Below the pieces are notes generated by a model. It saw only the letters and a program-made list of their open reading frames with translations, had not been told where the DNA came from and searched no databases. DNA of 64,000 bases, taken from contig JADJOR010000005.1 in NCBI GenBank assembly GCA_016713665.1, positions 806,001-870,000 of the forward strand, written 5' to 3'. Each line of letters opens with the position of its first letter. Position 1 is the stretch's first letter. Origin of the DNA: Deltaproteobacteria bacterium. GTDB taxonomy: Bacteria > Myxococcota_A > UBA9160 > UBA4427. Below, piece by piece: positions 45,338 to 55,672 of the stretch. The translations under genes were made by a program, and so were the position numbers.

Positions 45338-46023
45338 GCGACGAAGAGCGGGAGACGCGAGCGACGCGGACGATGCAAGAGTCACGCGCGACGGAGCCGA
45401 CGCCGGAAGAGCTCGACGCGCTGCTGTCGGCGCGGCGCGACGGCGCCCTCGAGGCCGGCGAAGCGGCGCGCCTCGAGGCGCTGCTCGAGACGAGCGAGGC
45501 GGCTCGACTTCGTGCTCTCGAGCTCGAACGCGTCGACGCGATGCTGCGCGCGCTCGCGGCCGAGCCGATTCCGGAGGCGCGCCTCGACCGGATCGAGGCG
45601 GCCCTCGGAAGACGCGTTGCGGAGACGGCGACTCGACCGAGTGCAGCGCGGGCGCCGGAGACGCCGATCGGCGAGAAGGGACGCCGGGCGACGGACGACG
45701 CCTCGCGCGAGCGGCGCGTGTCGCGTCGGCGCTCCCGGGGCTTCGGGCTCGCAGCGGCGCTGGCGGCGGGTGTCGTGCTCGCGACCGTCGTGTGGGCGCC
45801 GCGCGAGAAGAATGCGGTCGTCGACGAGCCGGGCGGGCAGGGCCTTCCGATCGCCGGGACCGCCGGGACCGCCGAGCCGGCGACGCGCGAGGGCGACGAG
45901 CTCGCGACGCTCGGCCGGGAGCTCGGGCTCGAGGACGCGAGCGATCTCGAGGTCATCGAGGAGCTCGAGCTGCTCGAGTTCCTCGCCGCGCGCGAGCGAG
46001 ACGCCGGGGAGCCTCAGGGATGA
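45334..46023 (+). CDS. Membrane-anchored anti-sigma factor candidate
   Basis: A 229-residue protein translated from an ATG overlapping the sigma-factor stop. Residues 20-90 form a helical N-terminal domain with charged helices (PEELDALLSARRDGALEAGE, LRALELERVDAMLRAL), then a basic linker and one membrane helix (GFGLAAALAAGVVLATVVWA at about 138-157) and a periplasmic Glu-rich tail. This one-helix layout with an N-terminal helical domain suits an anti-sigma factor, but it has no HxxxCxxC zinc motif. Assignment rests on position and topology. Confidence 0.75.
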   Translation: MSDEERETRATRTMQESRATEPTPEELDALLSARRDGALEAGEAARLEALLETSEAARLRALELERVDAMLRALAAEPIPEARLDRIEAALGRRVAETATRPSAARAPETPIGEKGRRATDDASRERRVSRRRSRGFGLAAALAAGVVLATVVWAPREKNAVVDEPGGQGLPIAGTAGTAEPATREGDELATLGRELGLEDASDLEVIEELELLEFLAARERDAGEPQG

Positions 46024-46718
46024 GCGGGCTGCGTCGAAGCGGGTACGCGGGGATCAGGGTGACGCTCGCCGCGGCGATCTGTGTGGCACTCCTCGTCGCT
46101 CCGATCCCCACGCTGGCCGCAGAGACCGAAGCAGAGACCGAGGCGGCGACGCCTGCAACGCCCGACGGGCCGCCGGAGCGCTTCGAGCGCCGGCGTGCCG
46201 CAGGCGAGCGCGGACGGGAGGGCGGGCCGCGCGCGCGGCGGGCCCGGCGCGAGGCGATGGCCGGGCTTGCCCGGGCGCTGCCCGATGCGCGGCCGATCGA
46301 GCGCCTCGCGATCCTGCGTGCCGCGGCGCGACTGCCGATGGCCGAGCGGCGCGCCCTCGGCCAGCGATTGCGTCGGGTCGACGAGCTCGGGACCGCCGAG
46401 CGGGCGGCGCTCGTCGCGGAGCTCGAGGCATTGCTCGATCGCACCGACGAGGATGCCGCGCGCTTCGAGCGCAATCTCGACCGCTGGGAGCGCCTCTCGG
46501 AGGCGGACCGCGAGCGCTACCGCGCCCAGATGCGGAAGCTGCGCGCGATGCCCCCCGAAGAGCGGCTGCGGCTGCTCGACGAGTGGGAGCGCTCGCGCCG
46601 GGCGCCGGCGCCGGAGGCTTCGGGTCCGACGGGTCCTACGGAGCCGAGTCCGTCCGGTGAGGCGCGATCGGAGCCCGGGGCGAGACTGGAGCCGAAGGAC
46701 GACGCGCCCGCCCGCTGA
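46020..46718 (+). CDS. Secreted DUF3106-type protein
   Basis: A 232-residue protein overlapping the anti-sigma-like gene (ATGA). Signal peptide from residues 13-34 (VTLAAAICVALLVAPIPTLAA). The mature chain is helical and strongly charged; the end block DRWERLSEADRERYRAQ and KLRAMPPEERLRLLDEWER is the DUF3106/DUF1264-like repeat of W-x-x-L-s-e-R and p-P-E-e-R. Role unknown; by position it may be a periplasmic regulator or sensor for the sigma system. Third gene of an operon. Confidence 0.75.
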   Translation: MSGLRRSGYAGIRVTLAAAICVALLVAPIPTLAAETEAETEAATPATPDGPPERFERRRAAGERGREGGPRARRARREAMAGLARALPDARPIERLAILRAAARLPMAERRALGQRLRRVDELGTAERAALVAELEALLDRTDEDAARFERNLDRWERLSEADRERYRAQMRKLRAMPPEERLRLLDEWERSRRAPAPEASGPTGPTEPSPSGEARSEPGARLEPKDDAPAR

Positions 46719-46752
46719 CACCGATGCGTGTCCGATCCCGCTGCCACGTCGT

Positions 46753-48174
<1,422 letters not shown>

Positions 48175-48287
48175 GCGGGTCTCCTCGTGCGTCTTGCCCG
48201 GGTCGTCGATGGCAGGCGGTTGCCCGCGACACTACGTTCCCGAACGCGACTCGTCACGGCGCTGCGAATCGCGGGGAGAAGTGCTTC

Positions 48288-49502
48288 GTGGCTGGCGAGG
48301 TGGGCGAGGGCGGTGGAACGCGATTCGCGGTGCGCGCCTACGATCCCGAGGCTTCGTTCCAGCTGCTCGCGGATCCCGTCGCGCAGTGGCTCGACTGGGA
48401 GGAGCAGGCGAACCTGATCGGCTTCCGGGTCAGCACGGTGCCGGTCGAGGTCGCGCTCTCGAAGATCGATCGCGATTCGCTCGAGGTCTTCGTCCTGCCC
48501 GGCGCGCCCGACGAGATCGTGAAGCGCTTCGTGCGCGGGCGATCCGTCCTCTGCGCGCGCCATCCGCTGAACCGCGATCCGAGCGTCGCCTGGCAGACGA
48601 CGCCCGTCGCCGAGCGCTGGTCGGCGCGCTTCACGTCCTCCCGGACCCTCGCGATGTTCGGTCCCGAGAGCGGCGCGGGTCTCTTCTCGCTGAAGCTCGC
48701 GACGGACCATCCCCATCCGGACTTCCTGCAGCCCGAGAAGACGAAGCTGCGCAGCGAGGCGATGGACGCCGTGCGCTGGGCGTTCCATCTCGAGCGCATC
48801 GATCGATTGCTGCCGCCGCTCACGGGCGCGCGCCTGATCCCCGAGATCCTCGTCGTGCTCGAGCGTGGCGGCGAGACGGGCTTCATGGTGCGCGATCTGC
48901 GCTTCTTCCAGGACGGCTGCTACACCCTGCCCGCGCTCTCGCTCCCCTTCGTCGGGCGACAGATCGCGCGCGCCGGGAGCGCCGACTTCGCGTCGTTCTG
49001 GCGGACCCATTATGCGGAGGCCGTCGGGCGCGGGAAGGCGCGGCTGCTGCTTCGCTACGGGCTCTTCTTCGAGACGCCGAACCCGCAGAACCTGCTCGTG
49101 CGCTTCGACGCCGGGCTGCGGCCGCTCCCGGAGATCGTGTTCCGCGACGTGGGCGACGGGGACTGCGCGACGGACGCGAACGAATCGCCGACGCGGCCCT
49201 GGTCGCGGCTCGTCGGCGACATCCGGCCCGAGACGAAGAACTCGTTCTGGGCCTTCGGCGAGGCGGGGGAGCATTCGATCGACGTCGCCCTCCTCGAGTC
49301 CTGGTATGCGGCCCACGACGACGCCTACTTCGCCGAGCTCGCGGCGACGCTGCCCGAGCTGGCCCCGGCGCCGTCGCTCGATCCCGCCGCGCGCCTCGAC
49401 CACTGGAACGCGATCCTGCGCACCGCCCGCGGCGAAGAGACCGTCGCGGCGTACTTCGATCGCGAGATGGCGCGGGCGACGGCGGAGCGCGCGCGCCGCT
49501 AG
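48288..49502 (+). CDS. Divergent IucA/IucC-like (NIS siderophore synthetase-like) protein
   Basis: A 404-residue protein with no clear annotation. Three short blocks echo NIS synthetases: TSSRTLAMFG (S-x-R-T-L), FSLKLATD then TKLRSEAM (KL plus later Arg), and a C-terminal GLFFETPNPQNLLVRFD plus EIVFRDVGDGD, like the G-x-x-x-E-x-x-x-QN and RD motif of the IucA/IucC/FhuF fold. The N-terminal half is shorter than the usual 580-residue protein, and a His in the E-x-H-x-Q-N motif is replaced by Pro/Asn. So it may be an altered condensing or kinase-like enzyme. GTG start follows CGGGGAGAAGTG. Function open. Confidence 0.5.
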   Translation: MAGEVGEGGGTRFAVRAYDPEASFQLLADPVAQWLDWEEQANLIGFRVSTVPVEVALSKIDRDSLEVFVLPGAPDEIVKRFVRGRSVLCARHPLNRDPSVAWQTTPVAERWSARFTSSRTLAMFGPESGAGLFSLKLATDHPHPDFLQPEKTKLRSEAMDAVRWAFHLERIDRLLPPLTGARLIPEILVVLERGGETGFMVRDLRFFQDGCYTLPALSLPFVGRQIARAGSADFASFWRTHYAEAVGRGKARLLLRYGLFFETPNPQNLLVRFDAGLRPLPEIVFRDVGDGDCATDANESPTRPWSRLVGDIRPETKNSFWAFGEAGEHSIDVALLESWYAAHDDAYFAELAATLPELAPAPSLDPAARLDHWNAILRTARGEETVAAYFDREMARATAERARR

Positions 49503-49515
49503 AGAGCGTGCGCCG

Positions 49516-50949
49516 CTAGAGCGGCGGCGTGCTCGGCAGCCCCGACTTCGTCGGCAGCAGCTCGGCGGCGAGGGAGAACAGCCAGTCCTCGCGCTCGGGC
49601 GCGGCGACGAGCTGGACGCCGATCGGGAGTCCCCCCTTCCCGAGTGCTTCGTCCCCGGTCACGGCGAGCGGCAGCGAGATCGCGGGCTGGCCGGTGGCGT
49701 TCCAGATCTCGGTGAACGCCATGTGGGGCACCATCCGATCGAGCAGCACGAGGGGCTCGAGCACCCGCGGATCGAGGTCGTCGAGGAAGGGCGCCGGGCA
49801 ACACACGGTCGGCGTCACCAGCAGATCGACCGTCTCGAACCACGCGAGCGTCCGGTTCTCCCAGGCGCGGATCCAGGCGCTCGAGCGCGCCAGATCGGCC
49901 GGGCGGATGTCGTCGGGGCCGCTCAGATGGGCGAGCTCCCAGAGGAAGGGCTCGACGTCCTCGGGGCCGACCGGGCGGCCGATGCGCTGCGCGAGGTCGT
50001 TCAGGCAGTCGCGGTACTCGTGGATGCCGAGGACGGCGCCGTGGAGCGAGCGCTCTTCGTAGTCGGCGAAGCCGGGGGGCGCTTCGCGTCGGACGGCGTG
50101 GCCGAGCTCGGCCAGGCGCTCGGCGGTCGCCTCGACGGCGCGCTTCGCGTCGGGGTGGACCGGGGTCCCGTCCGGCGACTCGGTCCAGAAGGCAATGCGC
50201 AGCGGTCCGGTCCGGCGCTCGAGGGCGGCGCTGTAGGGCGCGGGCGCGGCGGCGCGGCAGCCGGCGGGGCGCAGCAGGTCGAGGAAGCGCGCCGTGTCGC
50301 GCAGCGAGCGGGCGACCACGAACTCGACGTCGGGGCGCTGCTTGCCGCGATGGCGCCACTCGATCCGGTCGCGGGCGGGCTTGAGGCCGATGAGCCCGCA
50401 CCACGCGGCCGGGATCCGGATCGAGCCCGCCCCGTCGCTCGCGTGGGCCGCGGCGACGAGGCCGGCGGCGACGGCGGCGCAGGCTCCGCCCGAGGAGCCG
50501 CCGGCGGCGCGGCTCGGGTCCCAGGGGTTGTGCGTCGGTCCCTGGACCAGGGGCCAGGTATTCGATTGCAGGCCGAACTCGGGGGAACGGGAGTTGCCCA
50601 GCGTCACGAGACCGAGCTCCCGGAAGCGGGCGCCGAGGGGCGTGTCGGCGTCGGCGCGGTGGTCCACGGCGCGCAGGGCCCGGTTGCCGGCGTAGTAGGG
50701 CCGCCCGACCTGGCGGGCGCCGACGTCCTTCATGAGGAAGGGGACCCCGCGAAAGGGGCCGTCCGAGGATCGCGCGACGTCGAGGGCCGCGTCGTCTCCG
50801 CCCGAGAGGACGGAGAGGATCCCGAGCTTGGGGTCGAGCTGCTCGAGGCGTTCGCGGGCGGCGTCGACGAGGTCGCGCGCCGAGAGCTCGCCGCGGGCGA
50901 TCGCGGCGGCCTGATCGGTCGCATCCTGCTCGAACCAGTCGGTGCTCAC
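49516..50949 (-). CDS. Amidase (amidase-signature family)
   Basis: A 477-residue amidase-signature enzyme that hydrolyses amide bonds. The Ser-Ser-Lys triad is present: Lys74 (FLMKDVGA), Ser152 (GGSSGGACAAV), Ser176 (DGAGSIRIPA). Start GTG 50949 follows GAGGTCCGACG; the ATG eight codons earlier at 50973 is the other option. Substrate is not evident; GatA, fatty-acid amide hydrolases and aryl-acylamidases share the fold. Convergent with the IucA/IucC-like gene by 13 bases. Confidence 0.92.
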   Translation of the reverse strand: MSTDWFEQDATDQAAAIARGELSARDLVDAARERLEQLDPKLGILSVLSGGDDAALDVARSSDGPFRGVPFLMKDVGARQVGRPYYAGNRALRAVDHRADADTPLGARFRELGLVTLGNSRSPEFGLQSNTWPLVQGPTHNPWDPSRAAGGSSGGACAAVAAGLVAAAHASDGAGSIRIPAAWCGLIGLKPARDRIEWRHRGKQRPDVEFVVARSLRDTARFLDLLRPAGCRAAAPAPYSAALERRTGPLRIAFWTESPDGTPVHPDAKRAVEATAERLAELGHAVRREAPPGFADYEERSLHGAVLGIHEYRDCLNDLAQRIGRPVGPEDVEPFLWELAHLSGPDDIRPADLARSSAWIRAWENRTLAWFETVDLLVTPTVCCPAPFLDDLDPRVLEPLVLLDRMVPHMAFTEIWNATGQPAISLPLAVTGDEALGKGGLPIGVQLVAAPEREDWLFSLAAELLPTKSGLPSTPPL

Positions 50950-51029
50950 CGTCGGACCTCGTGCGCGAAACATTCGCGCGCTGGAAGGGAGGTGGCCCCG
51001 GGACACGCGCAGGTGTCGAAAGCGCGCGC

Positions 51030-52193
51030 TCACCAGACCGGGACGGAGCAGGCCTCGCCGCGCAGGAAGGCCTCGATCTCGTCGCCGCGGGCCGCGGTGT
51101 CCCGCTCGCCGAGGTCGATCAGCTCGCGCAGGAACTCGGGCTCGAAGATCACCATCGAGAGCACGTCGGAGCTCTTCGCGTGGGAGTTGGTGAGGCCCTT
51201 CTCGAAGAAGCGGAAGGCCCGGGGCAGGCGGAACTCGTTCCGCCGCGCGAGGGCGCCGAGGTCGCAGCTCGGCCGCAGGACCATGACCTCGACCGGCCGC
51301 AGGCCGACCTCCTTCTGCGATTCCTCCGGCAGCGCCTCGACCAGCCGGTTGATCCGGCTCATCTGGAGCGCGTCGAAGTCGAGGGCGTCGAGGAAGACGG
51401 CGTTCATGAGGACGCCGCCGATCTGCCCCGGCGAGGGGTAGACCGGCAGCTCGGGCAGGGCGGGCAGCGAGGCCGGGTCCGGGGGCCGCATGCGGGGCGA
51501 GACGGCGAGGATGCGGCTGGCCCCGAGATGGAGCGCCGGCGAGAGGGGCGCCGTCAGGCGGATGCCGCCGTCGCCGTGCCAGGCGTTGCCGACCGCGACC
51601 GCCGGGAAGAAGAGCGGCAGTGCGGAGGACGCCATGACGTGGGCGAGGCCGATCCGTCCGCGCTCGACCCGGACCTGTCCGCGGCCGAGGTCGCGCTCGA
51701 CCTTCGACTCGATCCAGGCCGTCGAACGGCCGGTCTCGTAGTTCGTCGTGATGATCGCGAGGGAGTCGAGGAGGCCGTCCTCGATGTTCTGGCGGACGCC
51801 CTTCAGGTTGCCGTTCTCGATGTGGAGGGCGGACTCGAGGTATTGGCGCAGGGGCTCGGTGTCGACCATGCCGCGCAGGCGCTTCTTGCCGAAGCGGCCG
51901 CCGCTGACGAGGGGAAGCGCGGAGTGCCACATGTTGAGGAGCAGATGGCGGGCTTCGGTACGGAAGACCTTCTCGGTGTCGAGGGCGAGCCAGAGGGCCG
52001 AGAGCGCTTCGACGGAGTCGAGCCAGTTGCCGCGGAAGCTCGCGAGATGGGCGGCGTTGATGGCCCCCGCCGAGACGCCCGTCAGGATCTTGGGTCGGTA
52101 CTCGGGGACGCGGCGCGCGATCGCCCGCAGGCAACCGACCTGATAGGCGGCGCGGGCACCGCCGCCGGCGAGGACGAGGGCCTGCCGCTCCAT
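51030..52193 (-). CDS. Patatin-like phospholipase
   Basis: A 387-residue patatin-domain lipase. The oxyanion motif is LAGGGARAAYQ (9-19), the Ser nucleophile is Ser41 in GVSAG, and the Asp is Asp208 in HGDGG, a complete Ser-Asp dyad. The C-terminal half has SDVLSMVIFEPEFLR. Such proteins cleave acyl chains from phospholipids. The ATG directly abuts the stop of the methyltransferase gene (TAG-ATG), so the two are cotranslated. Confidence 0.9.
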   Translation of the reverse strand: MERQALVLAGGGARAAYQVGCLRAIARRVPEYRPKILTGVSAGAINAAHLASFRGNWLDSVEALSALWLALDTEKVFRTEARHLLLNMWHSALPLVSGGRFGKKRLRGMVDTEPLRQYLESALHIENGNLKGVRQNIEDGLLDSLAIITTNYETGRSTAWIESKVERDLGRGQVRVERGRIGLAHVMASSALPLFFPAVAVGNAWHGDGGIRLTAPLSPALHLGASRILAVSPRMRPPDPASLPALPELPVYPSPGQIGGVLMNAVFLDALDFDALQMSRINRLVEALPEESQKEVGLRPVEVMVLRPSCDLGALARRNEFRLPRAFRFFEKGLTNSHAKSSDVLSMVIFEPEFLRELIDLGERDTAARGDEIEAFLRGEACSVPVW

Positions 52194-53036
52194 CTACCTC
52201 CCCGGATTGCGCGCGGTGACCAGCCAGCACGCCGCGCCGAGATCGATGCCCTTCGGTCCGAGATGAGCGGCCAGCGCCGCGCGCGCGGCGGCGAGCGCCC
52301 GGTCCCGCGTCTCGCCCTCGAGCTCGGCGAGCGCGCGCGCGACCGGACCGATGTCCTTCTGGAACTCCATCGCCTGATCGAGATCGTCGCCGACGTGGAG
52401 CTTCGTGCGGAAGTCCTCGATCTCGACGCCGGTGAAGCCGGCAGACTCGAGGATGCTTCGCAGGTATTCACGATCGGCGAAGGCGAAGGGACCGGGGGCG
52501 CGCGGATCGGGCGCCGTCGCCGGCTTCGAGAGGAACGCCATCACCGCCTGCCCCGCCGTCGACATCCAGGCGTTCTCCGCCATCGCCTGCCAGCACACGA
52601 AGACGAGCCGCCCGTCCGGCGTCATGCCCGTGCGGATGTTCCGGAAGGCCTCGGCGGGCTTCGAGAAGAACATCACGCCGAAGCGCGAGAGGACGAGCTC
52701 GTGGTCGGGGGTCAGGGGCTGGGCCGCCGCATCGGCGCGCTTGAAGGCGAAGCCCTTGAGACCCGCGGCGGTCGCGCGCTCCTTCGCGAGCGCGAGCATC
52801 GGCTCCGAGACGTCGAGCCCGAAGACGAGCGCCCCGCGGCGCAGCAGCTCGATCGCCGTCGAGCCGCAGCCGCAGCCGACGTCGATCACCCGCTCGCCCG
52901 GCTTCACCGCCGCGCGCTCGAGCAGCGCCTGCGTGATCGGCGCCAGCATGCCGTCGATGCGATCCATCGACCGCACCCAGGTCTGCCCCGCCTTCCCGTT
53001 CCAGTACTCGATCTGTTCTTCATTGCCGGGGGACAT
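52194..53036 (-). CDS. SAM-dependent class I methyltransferase
   Basis: A 280-residue methyltransferase of the UbiE/class I group. SAM motif I is VIDVGCGCGS (about 50-59), followed by GLDVSEPMLALAKERA and FKRADAAAQPL (acidic loop), and post-motif ELVLSRFGVMFF. The opening EQIEYWNGKAGQTWV is the WNGxxGxxW motif of a C-methyl or O-methyl group of small-molecule enzymes. Substrate unknown. Its stop is immediately before the patatin start, so it is the first gene of a pair. Confidence 0.88.
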   Translation of the reverse strand: MSPGNEEQIEYWNGKAGQTWVRSMDRIDGMLAPITQALLERAAVKPGERVIDVGCGCGSTAIELLRRGALVFGLDVSEPMLALAKERATAAGLKGFAFKRADAAAQPLTPDHELVLSRFGVMFFSKPAEAFRNIRTGMTPDGRLVFVCWQAMAENAWMSTAGQAVMAFLSKPATAPDPRAPGPFAFADREYLRSILESAGFTGVEIEDFRTKLHVGDDLDQAMEFQKDIGPVARALAELEGETRDRALAAARAALAAHLGPKGIDLGAACWLVTARNPGR

Positions 53037-53216
53037 GGGGGCTCCCGAGCGTGGCTCGCCCGGAACGTACCCGGCACGGGACACACCGCCACCGGCGAAC
53101 ACGGCAGCCCGGGCGCGCGCAGGTCGGTCGCGCACGCGGCGTGGCCGCGAGCCGGCGCCGCGTGCGCCATCCTGGGTCGGGCTGCTCGGGGCTCGGGGCA
53201 GGGAAAGGATTCGTCG

Positions 53217-53510
53217 ATGGCGCAGTCGGGGAAGGGGAAGGGCGGCCCGGTCGGGGGCCCGGTGCGTGAAGGGGCGGGGATGCGGTGTGTGCTGTGCGGG
53301 GCGCCGAACGACTGCGCCCAGGCGGCGAAGGGGGATGCGACGGCGGGCTCGGGTCCGGCCGAGCCGTGCTGGTGTGTCGGTCGGTCGTTTCCGTCTGCGC
53401 TGCTCGCGCGGGCGACCGCGGCCGACGGGGGGGCGGCCTGCGTCTGTCGGCGCTGTCTCGCGGAGGCGGAGGCGGAGGCGACCGAGGCGACCCGGATGAC
53501 GGGCGGGTAG
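53217..53510 (+). CDS. Cysteine-rich CWC family protein
   Basis: A 97-residue protein with the Cys-rich CWC layout: MRCVLCGAPNDCAQA, then PCWCVGRSFPSALLARA, then ACVCRRCLAE, giving eight Cys in the family order. The Cys arrangement suggests a zinc or Fe-S site. Functional role is unknown in the family. The ATG (53217) follows GGGAAAGGATTC. The start is inside a Gly/Lys-rich linker. Divergent from the methyltransferase by 180 bases. Confidence 0.8.
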   Translation: MAQSGKGKGGPVGGPVREGAGMRCVLCGAPNDCAQAAKGDATAGSGPAEPCWCVGRSFPSALLARATAADGGAACVCRRCLAEAEAEATEATRMTGG

Positions 53511-53615
53511 CGCGGCCCGCGGCCGGATCGTCGTCCGGGCCGCGATCACGGCGAGTTGCGTCTCGCGGCTCCCGCCCGCTGCGGCGCGATCCTCGACCCC
53601 GGCTCTGGCGCCGAC

Positions 53616-55148
53616 TCAGGCTCCGCCGGCTTCCTCGACCATGCGCTTGAGCTCGCGCACGCCCCCCGACACGTGGCGCGCGTCGAGCCCTTCGCGCCGC
53701 ATCAGGTCGGCGAGGTGGGCGCTCTTGAGGCCCCACTCGCAGTAGACGACATAACGCTGGCCCTGGTCGAAGGCGGGATAGGCGCGCAGCGCCATCCCGA
53801 ACTCGAGGAAGAGCGCGCCGGGGGGGTGCCACGCGTCGAAGGCCTGGCGGCTGCGCAGATCGATCAGCGTCTCCCCCGGCAGGAGCGTCTTCGCGCAGAG
53901 CTGCGCGTCGTCCCAGCCCGCGAGATCGACCTCGGGCAGCAGGAACTCGCTGCGCTCCGCGAGCGCCCGCTCGAGCACGGCCGGATCGAGGCGCGTCTCC
54001 TCGTCGAGGATGTCGGCCAGGCGCGCGGCGGTCGCGGGATGGCTCGGGACGATCGCGCAGTACTCGCCGACCTTCTCCGAGAGATCGTGGGTCCCGACGC
54101 GCTTCGCCTCCTCGATGATGTCGTCCTTGTTGTCGCCGACGAGCGGGCGCAGGATCGGGACGTCGGTCGCCCGGGAGATGACGGCGAGGTTCTGGAGCGT
54201 CTGCGACGAGACCTGGCCGATCGCGTCGCCCGTCACGATGGCGAGGCCGCCGATGCGGTCGGCGACCGCCGCGGCGGCGCGCAGCATCATGCGCTTCAGC
54301 ACGACCTGCCAATAGCGCGTCGTGATGCTTCTCTGGATCTCGCGGGAGACGGGATCGAAGTCGATCGCGTGGAAGCGCGGCCGCGTGCCGGCCTGCCAGA
54401 GCTCCGAGAGCCGCTTCGCGATCGCGAGCGCCTCGAGCTGATGAGGGCGACCGCCGAGATTGCAGAAGACGTAGTCGAGGGCGACACCGCGCCGCAGCAT
54501 GCGCCACGACGCGACCGGGGAATCGAAGCCGCCCGAGAGGAGCGAGACGGCGCGGCCCTGGGTGCCGAGGGGCAGGCCGCCGGCGCCGCGCTGCTTGGCG
54601 ACGAAGTAGTAGGCGAGCTCGGCATCGACCTCGACGTGGATCGTGACCTCGGGATCGGAGAGGTCGACGCCCGCGGACTCGGGGCGCAGCGCCGTGCCGA
54701 GCTGCTCCTGGATCTCGGCCGAGCGGAGCTTGACCTCGTGGCGTTCGCCCATCCGCCGCGCGCGGATCGCGAAGCGCTTGCCCCGGACGAAGGGCAGCCC
54801 GAAGGCGAGCCCCTCGCGCACGACGTCCTCGAGGCTCTGCCAGGCTGCCGCGTGGGTCAGCGACACCGACTGCACCCCGAAGACCCGCCCGAGGCGCGCC
54901 ACCATCGCCTCGTCGCTCGGCCCCCCGGTCGTCGCCGGCTCGAGCTCGACGTAGAGGCGGTTGCGGGACTGGGTGACCCGGGCCGGGCGGCCGGATTCCT
55001 TGATCGAGGTCCGCAGATTGTCGACGAGGCGGCGCGTCATCTGGCGGCGAGTGGCGTCGGCCTTCGTCGTCAGATCGCCGCTGAAGCGCAGCAGCAGGAT
55101 GGGTCCGGCGCCGGGCCGGGTGAAGCGGTGCGTTCGATCGGTCATCAT
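53616..55148 (-). CDS. thiI: tRNA 4-thiouridine synthase / thiazole sulfurtransferase
   Basis: A 510-residue ThiI: it adenylates U8 of tRNA and transfers sulfur from IscS persulfide, and also feeds thiamine thiazole synthesis. Ferredoxin-like and THUMP domains fill 15-185, the PP-loop is SGGFDS (205-210), and a rhodanese domain follows from about 415. The Cys pair matches the disulfide of E. coli: Cys364 (EYCAIVPSH) and Cys470 (YCEWGLKS). The start at 55148 agrees with the family N-terminus. The divergent gene begins 8 bases away. Confidence 0.93.
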   Translation of the reverse strand: MMTDRTHRFTRPGAGPILLLRFSGDLTTKADATRRQMTRRLVDNLRTSIKESGRPARVTQSRNRLYVELEPATTGGPSDEAMVARLGRVFGVQSVSLTHAAAWQSLEDVVREGLAFGLPFVRGKRFAIRARRMGERHEVKLRSAEIQEQLGTALRPESAGVDLSDPEVTIHVEVDAELAYYFVAKQRGAGGLPLGTQGRAVSLLSGGFDSPVASWRMLRRGVALDYVFCNLGGRPHQLEALAIAKRLSELWQAGTRPRFHAIDFDPVSREIQRSITTRYWQVVLKRMMLRAAAAVADRIGGLAIVTGDAIGQVSSQTLQNLAVISRATDVPILRPLVGDNKDDIIEEAKRVGTHDLSEKVGEYCAIVPSHPATAARLADILDEETRLDPAVLERALAERSEFLLPEVDLAGWDDAQLCAKTLLPGETLIDLRSRQAFDAWHPPGALFLEFGMALRAYPAFDQGQRYVVYCEWGLKSAHLADLMRREGLDARHVSGGVRELKRMVEEAGGA

Positions 55149-55156
55149 GGGTTTCG

Positions 55157-55672
55157 ATGAGAAGGCTCGGACTCTACCGCTTCCTGATCGGGACCCTGGG
55201 TGTCGCGGTCGTGCTTTTTGGTTTCGCCCTGGTGGCGGCCTTCTTTCTCTACCAGCGGCCGGGATCCCTGCCCCTGGTTCCGACGGGGCCGATCGGGCAT
55301 TACTTCGTCGCCATGGCCGGTTGCGCTCTGCTCGGCTGGGGGAGCGCCATGCTCGGGGCGGCGCGGGATCCCTTCTCGACGGCCTCCCGGACGGTCGGGA
55401 CCGGGACGGCCTTCGTCTTCGTCGTGATGGCGCTGGTCCGGATGCTGGCCTGGGCGGTCGGCGATTACGCGGGCTGGCTCGGCAAGCTGCCGCGTCAGGA
55501 GGCCACGATGCTCCTCGGCCTCGCGCTCCTGCTGGTCTGGCTGCGGCCGACGGTGGCCGAGACGATCGAGGGCGGCGCAACGATTCGCGGCAGGCGCTCG
55601 TCGGATCGGGGCCGGGGCGGTCGCGGGTCGGACCCGGGCGTCGCCGCCGCCGCCGAAGGCAGCCCCCGATGA
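55157..55672 (+). CDS. Small polytopic membrane protein
   Basis: A 171-residue protein with four hydrophobic helices (about 8-32, 45-65, 78-100 and 115-135) and a basic Gly/Arg tail. No family is recognised. It starts 8 bases from the thiI start on the other strand, and its last codons overlap the redoxin gene (ATGA). No ribosome site fits upstream of the ATG. It probably works with the redoxin protein at the membrane. Confidence 0.6.
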   Translation: MRRLGLYRFLIGTLGVAVVLFGFALVAAFFLYQRPGSLPLVPTGPIGHYFVAMAGCALLGWGSAMLGAARDPFSTASRTVGTGTAFVFVVMALVRMLAWAVGDYAGWLGKLPRQEATMLLGLALLLVWLRPTVAETIEGGATIRGRRSSDRGRGGRGSDPGVAAAAEGSPR

